Positions 44,340-53,382 of a DNA stretch of 64,000 bases are shown here, piece by piece. The position numbers and the translations under genes are program-made. The stretch comes from Candidatus Obscuribacterales bacterium (GTDB lineage Bacteria; Cyanobacteriota; Vampirovibrionia; Obscuribacterales; Obscuribacteraceae), in the NCBI GenBank assembly GCA_019746975.1, contig JAIERK010000009.1:1-64000 (forward strand), given 5' to 3'. The notes beneath the pieces are model-generated. The model made no database searches. It saw nothing but the letters and a program-made list of their open reading frames with translations, and had not been told where the DNA came from. Numbering within the stretch: the first letter of the stretch is position 1; the number at the start of each line of letters is the position of its first letter.

Positions 44340-46196
44340 TTATTGCTTATTGATGAGGTCTATCCAATCTTTGGCTTGTTCAATTCTCGGATCATTCTGA
44401 TATCGTATGACCGGTGAATTGAGGTCCCTTGGCTTTTCCGAAGCGATTATCTCGGTTTTCGAGCCTACTTCATTCTTGATCTTATTCGCTACGGCCGCGC
44501 TCACATTCGGGCAGTCGAGAATGCTCAGTCGCACGATGCCTGGATTCTGGGTTAAAACCGTACGCAGTCCTTTCGGCGTTAAATAGGAATTTCTGTCCAT
44601 CTCCAGGTTTTGCAGGGCAAGCCCATTCATCGATTCAAGACCTTTGTCTGGAACCGCTACGACGTTCATCCTGAACTCTTTCAACTTCTTCATGGAGCTC
44701 AGCTTCCCAAAGTTACCTCTCAGCATTGTCGAGCTCAAGTTGAGTTTTTCTAGATTCGGAAAGTTGTTGGCAATCACTGGAATGGCATCGTCTGTGATAC
44801 CAGCAGTATCCAGATCCAGTGATGTGAGATTGTGAAGGTGAACATCTTTGATGTAATCAGTCGTGACTGGTGGAATACGCAGACATAGCTCCTTTAGTGT
44901 TTTCATCTTGTTGAAATGGCTCATACTCCTTTTCCTCACTCCGTTGTGGAGTTTGAAAAACTCAAGGCGCAGATTGGCAATTTCATCCAATCCCTCGCCA
45001 TTTACTGAGCATTTTTCGAGTTCCAGTCTGCAACAATGCTTTGGTAACAAGGCAAAAACTTTTGGGTTTATGTACTCATCATACGCAGCTACGTGGTCAG
45101 TTGCGATCGGAAGGTCGTGGAAAAGTCCAGGCCAAGTCTGCGATTCCTTGAAGTACTTTCTCCATTCATACTTGTCTACTTTGAGTGGTTTTGGCTTCTT
45201 CTCCTCAGGTGGTGCCAACCAATGGAACAGGCTGTATATGCCGACTGCCGACACTATTGATGCGGCCGTAATAATGGGGAGCACTAAGGAGCGCTTCTTC
45301 AGAGGAGGCTCTACCGTTGCCTCGTGCGCGTCGGTGGTAACTCGGCGATCGTCTTCGACCGCGGTGAGAGCTTCGATCACTTCCGACATCGATGCGTATC
45401 GATCGTCTGGAGACTTCTCCAGTAGTTTTAAAACAAGATTATCCAGATCTCTGGAGATGCTTAGCTCTGGATACCTTTTTCGAAGAGGACGAGGAGGTTC
45501 GTACTTGTGTAAATCGACGGTATCAAGAGCGGTGCCGCCGCTAAAGGGCGGTGCTCCAGACAAGCATTCGTACATTATGCAACCCAGTGAGTAAAGGTCG
45601 GAGCGTTCGTCCACATTGACGCCGTCCGCCTGTTCCGGACTCATGTAGAGTGGGGTGCCGATCATGAAACCGGTCATTGTTAGCGCCCCTTCGTCGGCCT
45701 TGTCGAGCGCTTTCGAAATTCCGAAGTCGAACACTTTGATCGAATTGAAGTTGGCGTTGGCGCCTACGAAAATGTTCGCCGGTTTTAGATCGCGATGGAT
45801 TACGCCTTTCTGGTGAGCGTGTCCCATACCCTTAGCCACAGCAAGTGCGATTGTCACAACCGCCTCTTGTGAAAGATGACCTTTGCGTTTCAAGATTTCG
45901 GCGAGCTCTTCTCCGGTCAAATACTCCATTACAAGATAGGCGAAGCCATTGGCCGTAATACCGAAATCGAAAATCTCGACGAGATTGCTATGCTTCAAAC
46001 TGCTCATGGTCTGCGCTTCTCGTTGAAAACGCGGAACCATTAGCGCCGCACACTCTCCAACCAATACTTTGATAGCAACAGTCCGATTAAGGGTTTTGTC
46101 CTTGGCTTTATAGACACGTCCCATGCCGCCTTCGCCCAGAAGTGCCAGGACTTCGTACCTGGATGATATGCTGGCGAGTGGTCTGTCACGTTTCAC
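44340..46196 (-). CDS. Transmembrane Ser/Thr protein kinase with leucine-rich C-terminus
   Basis: The 618-residue protein has a complete PknB-type kinase domain: glycine loop GEGGMG (21-26), K43, catalytic HRD (134-136), DFG (157-159) and SPE (186-188). One TM helix (about 303-325) follows a juxtamembrane linker. The outer part (about 330-600) carries leucine-rich-like repeats (LTSLDLDTAGITDD, LEKLNLSSTMLRGN, LQNLEMDRNSYLT), probably a ligand- or partner-binding sensor. It is the last gene of a three-gene operon, 5 bp after the His-rich secreted protein. Its FHA-type readers may include the giant protein at 16.7-30.6 kb, but this is speculation. Confidence 0.92.
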   Translation of the reverse strand: MKRDRPLASISSRYEVLALLGEGGMGRVYKAKDKTLNRTVAIKVLVGECAALMVPRFQREAQTMSSLKHSNLVEIFDFGITANGFAYLVMEYLTGEELAEILKRKGHLSQEAVVTIALAVAKGMGHAHQKGVIHRDLKPANIFVGANANFNSIKVFDFGISKALDKADEGALTMTGFMIGTPLYMSPEQADGVNVDERSDLYSLGCIMYECLSGAPPFSGGTALDTVDLHKYEPPRPLRKRYPELSISRDLDNLVLKLLEKSPDDRYASMSEVIEALTAVEDDRRVTTDAHEATVEPPLKKRSLVLPIITAASIVSAVGIYSLFHWLAPPEEKKPKPLKVDKYEWRKYFKESQTWPGLFHDLPIATDHVAAYDEYINPKVFALLPKHCCRLELEKCSVNGEGLDEIANLRLEFFKLHNGVRKRSMSHFNKMKTLKELCLRIPPVTTDYIKDVHLHNLTSLDLDTAGITDDAIPVIANNFPNLEKLNLSSTMLRGNFGKLSSMKKLKEFRMNVVAVPDKGLESMNGLALQNLEMDRNSYLTPKGLRTVLTQNPGIVRLSILDCPNVSAAVANKIKNEVGSKTEIIASEKPRDLNSPVIRYQNDPRIEQAKDWIDLINKQ

Positions 46197-46201
46197 ACGC
46201 G

Positions 46202-47053
46202 CTATCTCCCAATCAGGAGCGATTCCTTCGTGAGCGTTCTGCCGCGCCTGGCTTTCAGAATCGCCGCATTCTTCATGGCTTGGCTAGTTCGAATTTGTTC
46301 GTGAAGACTGGTTACTATAGCCATGATACGCTTCTTGATCTTTTCTTCGGGTAGTCCTTCATCCACCAGCTGATTGAGTCGTTTAAACTCATCCCGATAA
46401 GTCCATACTCCCACGCCTCGCTTTTCGGCCTGGTTGACTTGATCGAGGAGCTGCGTGCGCATTGTCAGACACGGACCGGGGTGGACCAGAGCGTCGTTCT
46501 CGATGTTGTGCTCATGTGCTCTGCCCTCTGCGAGCGAGTGATGGTTGAGTTCATTCAGCAGATTTGCCGGATGGTGCTTGTGTTCTGCGTGTCCTACCGC
46601 GCCGCCTTCGTGGAAATGCGAAGAAACGGGAGCACTTGGATCGTGGTGCGCGGGATGTGAAGCGTCGGTGGAATTCGAGGCGTGATGCGATGAAGGGGCA
46701 GAACTTGGATCGTGGTAGCCAGGATGCGAAGAATCCGGGGAACTCGTGCTGTGATGCGATGATTGTGAAGAAGTCGGATCTCGGTGTTCGGAATTCAATG
46801 AAGGCGAAGAACTCGGATCGTGGTGTGCGGGATGGGAAGCGTCGGTGGATCTCGAGGCGCGATGCGATGCAGGTGAAGCACTCTGTCCGTGGGTCGGCGA
46901 GTTAGACGTTGGATGTTTTTCTTTCTGTTCGGATGAGACGAGGTCTTGATCTCCTTCAGTGTCCTGCTCTGCTCCAGCGGTTTCGCAAACGAAATTCAGG
47001 CTGATCGTAAGTAACACTACGAGACAATGACTCCGCGTGCTTCTTCTTCCCAT
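46202..47053 (-). CDS. Secreted His/Ser-rich repeat protein
   Basis: A 283-residue protein with a signal peptide (about 1-28, ending CETAGA). Residues about 55-150 are a low-complexity region built from imperfect repeats of the type DASHPAHHDPSS, DSSHPGYHDPSS and DASHPAHHDPSA, with many His, Ser and Pro. A further His cluster lies at HEGGAVGHAEHKHHP. The C-terminal 90 residues are helical and charged. The His clusters suggest metal binding, but no enzyme domain is seen. It lies between the J-like/TPR gene (6 bp upstream) and the kinase gene (5 bp downstream), so the three are probably made together. Confidence 0.75.
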   Translation of the reverse strand: MGRRSTRSHCLVVLLTISLNFVCETAGAEQDTEGDQDLVSSEQKEKHPTSNSPTHGQSASPASHRASRSTDASHPAHHDPSSSPSLNSEHRDPTSSQSSHHSTSSPDSSHPGYHDPSSAPSSHHASNSTDASHPAHHDPSAPVSSHFHEGGAVGHAEHKHHPANLLNELNHHSLAEGRAHEHNIENDALVHPGPCLTMRTQLLDQVNQAEKRGVGVWTYRDEFKRLNQLVDEGLPEEKIKKRIMAIVTSLHEQIRTSQAMKNAAILKARRGRTLTKESLLIGR

Positions 47054-47059
47054 GCCTCA

Positions 47060-48778
47060 CTACATCCCCGGACCAGGGGGACCCTGGGGACCGACAGGCG
47101 CTGGTGGAGGAAGTTGGGTCGGCGAGGCGATGCTGTTGGCTATTCGCGATTGTGCGACCGAGAGATTGTGGGCGGCAGCCGCCATATTCGGATCGATCTT
47201 CAAAGCTTCGCTGAAGTCAGCCTTAGCTTTCGCCAGCTCACCTAGCCGGTACTCCGCTAGACCGCGGTTGTAGAGAGCTTGTGCGAGCAGCGGCGCGTCA
47301 TTGTGAACATCGCTGAGTTCCACTACAGCCGATCTAAGAACCGCAGCGGCCTGATTCAAGTGTGTGCTTTTCTGGGTTTCATCTTTCATACCATAGGCTT
47401 TGTCTATGAGATCGGCTCCGACAGCTACGTAGATTGCTCCGAGATTGTATTTTGCTTGAACAAGATTGGTTCTCAGTTTTAACGCGGATATCATGTCGCT
47501 TGTTGCTGAGGACAAATGCCTGAGGTAAAGATAGGCCAGTCCTCGGTTGTAGTAATACTGATAAATATTCGAATTCTTTCGAATTGCGGCATTGAAGCTG
47601 TTTACCGATTCTCCGGTGGCACCAGAGGCGATGGCACTACAGCCAGCATTATAGTCCGCGCAGCCTGTTATCGAGAGGGTCTGAGACCAGCCTGCTAACC
47701 CGGCCGAACCCGCTTCTTTGGCCATGCCGTCGGCTCTGGCGATTATCGGATTCTCGCAAACGGAGCTTGATAGGTGCCCAAGCATCGCCAGTTCATCCAG
47801 GTGCGAAGCGCCGGCGCCCGTACCGCCCGCGGACGCGATTTGTTGTGTTAAGGCGTCTGGTCTTTTCACCGCCAGAAAGGTATCGATGTTGCAAAACGCG
47901 CACAGGGCACCAGCGATGAGCGCACAGATGGTGATAATCTTGCCGACCGGTGCACGTTTTCTCCTGGACGGAGAATACGTCTGAGCCGGCATCGCAATGT
48001 CACCGTGTATGTCGCTGTATTCCCGCTCTGCTGCTTGCTCCGCCATATTGAGAATGGCTGTCTCCCATTCGTCACGGAGGGTGTCTTCAGCCGGAAGCTC
48101 TTTGTCGCGTATCACCTCGAGAGCCTGATTCCTGACCTCCTGAGCCTCTTTGAGGGCGGCACCATAGACCTGTTCATAAAAATCATCCAGGTTGGCTTGG
48201 CCGATGTCGGATAGTTCTCTCGCTTTATGATGAGCAGCCTGGTTTGCGGCCGTTTCCATGGCGTGATGAGTCTCTTTGATCAATTTTTCCATCACTGCGC
48301 GGCGACGCCTGGTGTCGTGCGGATGGGTGGCCACGCGCTTTTGCCGCAGCTCTCGCAGTACTTCCCTTTCTTCTGCCAGGCTGTTGTTAGGTGGATCCAA
48401 TGGACCGGAGGGACCAAGATAGTCCGAGTCTGGGCATTGCTCGTCCGTTGATCCGCCGTTGCTTCGCTCTTCGGGGCGAACTACCGACACTAGCTCTGGT
48501 GCGGAGAGATCGCCAGATTCTAGTTTTCTGTTGACCAACTCCATATAGTCTCGGAACTTTTTGGGCTCCGTAAGGTACTCGAAGGCTTTGTTCAGCTCGT
48601 CAACCCGACGCTTGGCTACGACGTTGAGTTGCGCATCTTTGGAGAGCATGTCGTCGCGACAACGTAGCACTTCTCGGTCTCGAGCTCTTCTAAGCTGCCG
48701 ACGCGAAGCGCCCTCCGGGACATCTAGAATTTCACGGAGCCTAAGACGTAACGTAGACTCGTCTATCTGATAGGGCAA
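47060..48778 (-). CDS. J-domain-like, single-TM, TPR protein
   Basis: The 572-residue protein opens with a segment (about 8-80) resembling a J domain (LREILDVPEGASRRQLRRARD, then LNKAFEYLTEPKKFRDYM) but without the HPD motif needed to stimulate Hsp70. A charged helical region (120-250) leads to one TM helix (about 272-295). After a Gly/Ala/Cys-containing linker come TPR motifs (about 395-550; YYYNRGLAYLYLRHLSSA, ALYNRGLAEYRLGELAKAKADFSEALKIDP). The tail is Pro-rich. It is first in the operon with the secreted His-rich protein and the kinase, and is probably a scaffold for them; that role is inference. Confidence 0.75.
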   Translation of the reverse strand: MPYQIDESTLRLRLREILDVPEGASRRQLRRARDREVLRCRDDMLSKDAQLNVVAKRRVDELNKAFEYLTEPKKFRDYMELVNRKLESGDLSAPELVSVVRPEERSNGGSTDEQCPDSDYLGPSGPLDPPNNSLAEEREVLRELRQKRVATHPHDTRRRRAVMEKLIKETHHAMETAANQAAHHKARELSDIGQANLDDFYEQVYGAALKEAQEVRNQALEVIRDKELPAEDTLRDEWETAILNMAEQAAEREYSDIHGDIAMPAQTYSPSRRKRAPVGKIITICALIAGALCAFCNIDTFLAVKRPDALTQQIASAGGTGAGASHLDELAMLGHLSSSVCENPIIARADGMAKEAGSAGLAGWSQTLSITGCADYNAGCSAIASGATGESVNSFNAAIRKNSNIYQYYYNRGLAYLYLRHLSSATSDMISALKLRTNLVQAKYNLGAIYVAVGADLIDKAYGMKDETQKSTHLNQAAAVLRSAVVELSDVHNDAPLLAQALYNRGLAEYRLGELAKAKADFSEALKIDPNMAAAAHNLSVAQSRIANSIASPTQLPPPAPVGPQGPPGPGM

Positions 48779-48880
48779 AACGGTCCTCCGTCTAGCACAC
48801 GCTGTATCTATACCCGCTAGTCGCTCTGGTTCACCCGACTGATAAAGAGAGCCTCGAAATTTGGGTAGCTACGATCTTTA

Positions 48881-48932
48881 CTGTAATTCTAATAGAGACT
48901 GACTTCTCAGTCTGTCTTCAGACGAATTACAG
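48881..48932. promoter_or_regulatory. Compound inverted repeat between divergent operons
   Basis: An outer dyad CTGTAATTC (48881-48889) and GAATTACAG (48924-48932) encloses an inner dyad AGACTG (48896-48901) and CAGTCT (48908-48913). It lies in the spacer between the kinase operon and the lipid-redox operon, so it could be an operator controlling either. Confidence 0.55.
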
Positions 48933-49006
48933 CAAATTCCAGATATATGACCTGGTATAAGGGCATAAGGAATTAACTCATACTGCGGTTGATAGACAAG
49001 CGACAA

Positions 49007-50665
49007 ATGGCGGCACCTGATGACTCGCATTTAGCTGACGACGGAAGGTCAGCGCTCCCGGGCTTCGGGTCTCTGGACTCTGCACAACCTGGGAAGACAG
49101 TCATTGAAGGGCTTTCGGAGGCTATCGGCAAAGGGCTGAGAACTCGTGCTGTGATAGTCGTCGCAGGCATATGCATTGGCATCGGTTTCGTAGTGCTGAC
49201 GGCTCGGCACATTAGCTGGCAAGAAGTGGCGCGGGCCTTCAGTACGGCTCGATGGTTGCCATGGATGCCGCTAGCGGTTTTGACCTACATAGTCGGTATG
49301 TGGCTCCGCGGGCTCAGACTGCAGCTTCTCGTGAGAGACGAATCGGCAATCTCGATAGGAACCGCCAGCAACATCGTCGCCGTCGGCTATGCCATCAACA
49401 ACATATTGCCGGCTCGTTTGGGCGAACTGGCGAGAGCCGGAATGCTGGCCGAACGGACCGGATCTCCTTATCTTCTCTCACTGACGATTACATTCGTAGA
49501 GCGGCTATTGGACGGCTTAGTCATATTGTTCTTGTTCGTCACTGCGTCATTTATGGTGCCTTCTACGCCCGAGATGCGGAGCTGGGCATCAATAGCCGCT
49601 CTTGTCTTTGCTTTGGCGATGGTAGCGGTTGCGCTGATCGTGCTCACTCCGCAAACCGCGATAGTGCTCGCTTCCAACTCTACTTCCTCCTTGAGTCGCT
49701 CCTGGCATTCAAGGACCGTCGCCTTCGTTACCCAGATCAATCGGGGCTTTAGCTGTTTGAGAAGTGCTCATAATGCCATCCTCGTTCTGTCGACCAGTTT
49801 TCTTGTTTGGCTCACAGAAGCACTCTTCTTCATGTTCGTCATGCCGTGTTTCGGTCTGCCGCCAGGTTTTTTGCGTGCCATTATTACAATGTCTGTGACC
49901 AATCTCGGTATTCTGCTGCCATCCAGCCCAGGCCATGTGGGCACTTATCACTGGATCTGTCAGAAATCGCTTACAGCGGTGTGCTCCGTGTCGGGGCTGA
50001 CGCCTGGCACCGCAGAACCTCTAGTTGTAGACACGAGCGTGGCGTTTAGCTATGCCGTTCTCGTGCATCTCATCTTTTACTCGACAGTCACCATCTGGGG
50101 GTTGTTCGCGCTGTTCCGATACAGTATGGAGTTAGGCACGACACAGGCGATGGTCTGGGAGGCAAAACCGATTCGCTCTCTTTCTGAAGCAAATCAGGAG
50201 CTGGTTAGTGTTATTACATCCTATCCGGACCTAACCGGACGCGAAGCGACTGCTGTAACTGTGTTCTGGTCGGCGTTTTGCGAATGCTTTATTCCGGCGC
50301 CTCACGTGATTCCAGATCGCAACAAGTTCCAGCAAGTGCTGCTGGAATCGTCCACATTCACAGTCACGGAGCTGGAACGTTTACCGTTGCGACTAAGAGT
50401 ATTGTTCGACATTGGTATTTTCGGCTTCAAGACCATTACGATTGCCACCCATGGACGTTTCCTCTGTGACATTCCGCTGGACAAGCGACGCAAGATTATT
50501 AATGCCTGGGCATTTGGGCCTGTATCGCTTACGCGAAAGTTCATGAAACCAATTCGGAGTTTGTTCTTAATTGCATATTACGAAACTCCCGAGGTTGTTG
50601 CACTGCTCGATGGCAAGAGCGATATCGTTACTGACCCTTCTTCTGTCGAGGAGAGAGTGGAATGA
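49007..50665 (+). CDS. LPG-flippase-like membrane protein fused to a fatty-alcohol-oxidase N-terminal domain
   Basis: The first ~350 residues form a UPF0104/AglD-type membrane protein with about eight TM segments, including the family stretch NNILPARLGELARAG. The C-terminal part (about 385-550, cytosolic) carries a helical domain (LTGREATAVTVFWSAFCECF, then RLPLRLRVLFDIG, and LIAYYETPEV near the end) that I recognise as the N-terminal region of long-chain-alcohol-oxidase-type GMC enzymes. The GMC catalytic part is the next gene, whose ATG overlaps this stop (ATGA). A TTG at 48989 is an alternative start. The gene pair probably works on a membrane lipid or alcohol. Confidence 0.75.
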   Translation: MAAPDDSHLADDGRSALPGFGSLDSAQPGKTVIEGLSEAIGKGLRTRAVIVVAGICIGIGFVVLTARHISWQEVARAFSTARWLPWMPLAVLTYIVGMWLRGLRLQLLVRDESAISIGTASNIVAVGYAINNILPARLGELARAGMLAERTGSPYLLSLTITFVERLLDGLVILFLFVTASFMVPSTPEMRSWASIAALVFALAMVAVALIVLTPQTAIVLASNSTSSLSRSWHSRTVAFVTQINRGFSCLRSAHNAILVLSTSFLVWLTEALFFMFVMPCFGLPPGFLRAIITMSVTNLGILLPSSPGHVGTYHWICQKSLTAVCSVSGLTPGTAEPLVVDTSVAFSYAVLVHLIFYSTVTIWGLFALFRYSMELGTTQAMVWEAKPIRSLSEANQELVSVITSYPDLTGREATAVTVFWSAFCECFIPAPHVIPDRNKFQQVLLESSTFTVTELERLPLRLRVLFDIGIFGFKTITIATHGRFLCDIPLDKRRKIINAWAFGPVSLTRKFMKPIRSLFLIAYYETPEVVALLDGKSDIVTDPSSVEERVE

Positions 50666-52140
50666 CAGTCGAGTCTAAGTCCATTAAGGTGGAGGTGCTG
50701 GTAATCGGCTCAGGCGCGGGAGGAGCGACGACCGCCGTCGAATTGGCCGACGCTGGTTTTGAAGTAGTGGTTCTCGAAGAGGGCGCGAAGCACCCTCTGG
50801 ATTCCTATGGTCAGACGCTTCCCAAAGCGATGCAGCTTCTCTATCGCAACAAGGGTATGACTCCAATTCTGGGGTCAGTGCCTATTGGATTTGTCGAAGG
50901 ACGGTGTCTAGGCGGGAGTACCGAGATCAACAGCGGCTTCTGGCACAGGCTTCCTCCGGAGTTCGTCCTGCGTTGGGTGAGTCAGTTTGGTATCAGAGAC
51001 TTTAGCGTCGACTCCTTAGAACCCCACTTCGCATGGGCTGAAAGCCATCTCAAAGTGTCACAACCTCCGGAGATTCTGCCCAAGAGCAGCGCTGTATTCA
51101 AAGAGGGCGTCGAGGCGATGGGCTGGTCCAGCCGGGCAATCCCGAGGGCTGCTTCCGGATGCGTCAATACCAATGCATGTGCCGCCGGCTGTCCGAAGGG
51201 CGCAAAGCAAGGCGTTTCGCAAAACCTGATTCCTCTTGCAGAGTCCAAGGGCGTCAAATTCGTCACCGACTGCAAAGTTCGTTTGTTGTTGAAAACCCGA
51301 GGTCGTGTCACCGGCGTTCTTGCTGAGATTCGGCGCGCAGATAAAACAACCGATCTCGTCCGCATTGATGCTGAGCACGTCATCGTCTGCGCCGGCGCTA
51401 CGCAGACGCCTGCTCTTTTGAGAAGAAGTGGTATCAAGTCTAGGGTTGGTGACACATTTCAAATTCACCCCATGCTCAAGGTTTCTGTTCTCTTCAAAGA
51501 GCATATCGACGCCCATAAATCGGTTATGCCGATGTTGCAGGTCAAAGAATTTTGGCCGGATATCTCACTGGGCGGAAGCTTCTTCAGCGTCGGCAATCTT
51601 GCCATGAATTTGAGCGACAACTGGCCCGACAACAATTTGCTCATGAAGGATTATCGGAATATGGCCACTTACTACGTCGCCGTGCGCGGCACCGGCCGTG
51701 GTAGCGTGAGACCGGCTCGCTTCGGTAGCGAATATTCAATCCTTCGCTACGAACTCTCTGACGTGGATCTCCGTCATCTTAGTCAGGGTCTAGCTCGACT
51801 GGCTTCGATGTTCCTCTCTAATGGAGCAGAGGCTGTCTATCCTTGCATCCAATCGATACCGGTAATTAAGTCAGAACTCGACGCCGTTCGATGGTTGGAT
51901 GAAAACCTGCCTAAATCGAATATGAGCTTGACTACGGTTCACGCGTTCTCCACCTGTCCTATGGGAGAGCGCGAAGACAAATGCGCCGCGGACTCTTACG
52001 GCAAGGTCTTCGGCTTTGAAAATCTGTATATCAATGATGCCAGTATGTTACCAGACTCTCCAGGTATCAACCCACAGGGTACAATAATGGCCTTGGCACG
52101 ACGAAACGCTCTTCACTTTATAGCTACCACCAAACATTAA
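50662..52140 (+). CDS. GMC-family FAD oxidoreductase (long-chain alcohol/cholesterol oxidase type)
   Basis: A 492-residue flavoprotein that should oxidise a primary or secondary alcohol. FAD-binding GSGAGG lies at 16-21 and VVVLEEG ends the second strand. GRCLGGSTEINSGFWHR is the GMC signature. CVNTNACAAGCPKGAKQG follows the long-chain-alcohol-oxidase/cholesterol-oxidase type. The C-terminal HAFSTCPMGE carries the active-site His, and the FAD-binding end is SPGINPQGTIMALA. The protein lacks the N-terminal domain of typical fatty-alcohol oxidases, which is fused instead to the upstream flippase-like protein. Overlap with that gene is 4 bp and the next SDR gene starts 14 bp downstream. Confidence 0.9.
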   Translation: MTVESKSIKVEVLVIGSGAGGATTAVELADAGFEVVVLEEGAKHPLDSYGQTLPKAMQLLYRNKGMTPILGSVPIGFVEGRCLGGSTEINSGFWHRLPPEFVLRWVSQFGIRDFSVDSLEPHFAWAESHLKVSQPPEILPKSSAVFKEGVEAMGWSSRAIPRAASGCVNTNACAAGCPKGAKQGVSQNLIPLAESKGVKFVTDCKVRLLLKTRGRVTGVLAEIRRADKTTDLVRIDAEHVIVCAGATQTPALLRRSGIKSRVGDTFQIHPMLKVSVLFKEHIDAHKSVMPMLQVKEFWPDISLGGSFFSVGNLAMNLSDNWPDNNLLMKDYRNMATYYVAVRGTGRGSVRPARFGSEYSILRYELSDVDLRHLSQGLARLASMFLSNGAEAVYPCIQSIPVIKSELDAVRWLDENLPKSNMSLTTVHAFSTCPMGEREDKCAADSYGKVFGFENLYINDASMLPDSPGINPQGTIMALARRNALHFIATTKH

Positions 52141-52154
52141 GGAAGCGAGGGACG

Positions 52155-53210
52155 ATGACTTCTAACATCGCTGTGGTCACTGGTGCCCCCGGCTGGCTTG
52201 GGTCTCGCCTGGTAGAATGTCTCATTGAAGGGTTGCCGGAAGTCGCCGCCCTTGCCGAGGTCGAGCCTCGAATCGTTCGCGTTGCAAAGTTTCCCGGTAT
52301 GGATGACAGCGACCTGACATGGTTGGGAGACAATGTCGAAGTCTACGACTGTGATATTACAGATGGTGCATCAGTAGCCCGGGTCTTTGATGGCATATCT
52401 GGTGCCACGGTTTTTCATATCGCGGGGATTATTCACCCGCAGCATGGCAAGAAGCAGTTTTACGAAGTCAATGTCGAAGGGACGAAGAATGTCCTGGATG
52501 CAGCTCTCCAGGCGCATGCGAAGCGTTTTATTCATGTCTCGTCTAATTCGCCGATAGGGTGCAATCAAACGAGAAATCGGTTGTTTGACGAAGACTCGCC
52601 TTACAACCCGTACATGCAGTATGGTGCCACCAAGAAAATTGGCGAAGATATGGTCAACGAAAAGTTTAGAGAAGGTCGAATGGAGACTGTTATCATCCGA
52701 CCGCCTTGGTTTTACGGACCCGGTCAGCCGCCGCGTCAAGCGCTGTTTTTCCAAATGATTAAAAACGGTAAGGTGCCGATTGTAGGAAGTGGAGAGAATT
52801 TGCGATCGATGGCCTACATTGATAATATTTGCCAGGGCCTGATGCTCTGCGAACGTGTTGAAGAAGCCAAAGGCAATACTTACTGGATAGCCGATCGCAA
52901 ACCGTACACGATGAACGAAATTGTCAACACGATCGAGCGTCTGCTAGAGACTGAGTTCGGCATGACCGTGGCGCACACGCGCATGCATTTGCCGGATGCC
53001 GCGAGTGAATTCGCACTGCTCGTCGATGCTACGTTGCAAGCTGCGGGCTTGTATCACCAAAAAGTTCATGTGCTTTCTGAGATGAACAAGAACATCGCAT
53101 GTTCTGTAGGTAAGGCAGAACGGGAGCTAGGCTACGATCCCAAAGTCTCGCTCGAAGAAGGGATGCGGCGAAGTATTCGCTGGGCGCTCGATAACGGTCA
53201 AACCATTTGA
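52155..53210 (+). CDS. 3beta-hydroxysteroid dehydrogenase-like SDR
   Basis: A 351-residue extended short-chain dehydrogenase with TGAPGWLG (9-16), the NVEGTKNVLDAAL stretch and the catalytic Y156/K160 in YGATK. VIIRPPWFYGPGQP and the later YIDNICQGLMLC match the 3beta-HSD/isomerase family, which includes sterol C4-decarboxylases and the hydrocarbon-pathway reductase OleD. The start follows GAGGG. As the last gene of the operon after a flippase fusion and a GMC oxidase, it probably reduces or oxidises a product of the same lipid pathway. The substrate is not known. Confidence 0.85.
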   Translation: MTSNIAVVTGAPGWLGSRLVECLIEGLPEVAALAEVEPRIVRVAKFPGMDDSDLTWLGDNVEVYDCDITDGASVARVFDGISGATVFHIAGIIHPQHGKKQFYEVNVEGTKNVLDAALQAHAKRFIHVSSNSPIGCNQTRNRLFDEDSPYNPYMQYGATKKIGEDMVNEKFREGRMETVIIRPPWFYGPGQPPRQALFFQMIKNGKVPIVGSGENLRSMAYIDNICQGLMLCERVEEAKGNTYWIADRKPYTMNEIVNTIERLLETEFGMTVAHTRMHLPDAASEFALLVDATLQAAGLYHQKVHVLSEMNKNIACSVGKAERELGYDPKVSLEEGMRRSIRWALDNGQTI

Positions 53211-53382
53211 CCTGAGAATTCTAAATGCGAGGAGTAGGCTCCAACCTTCTTTCTCCGGCCTTGCTAAATTTCTGCTGCCCAGTACCAAGCGCGACAAACA
53301 AATCTGTTCACTAAAAACACGTCAGAGTAAATGTAGACACTTCACGCATTCTTTGTTAGCGCGCATTTGCATGACGCAGCGC

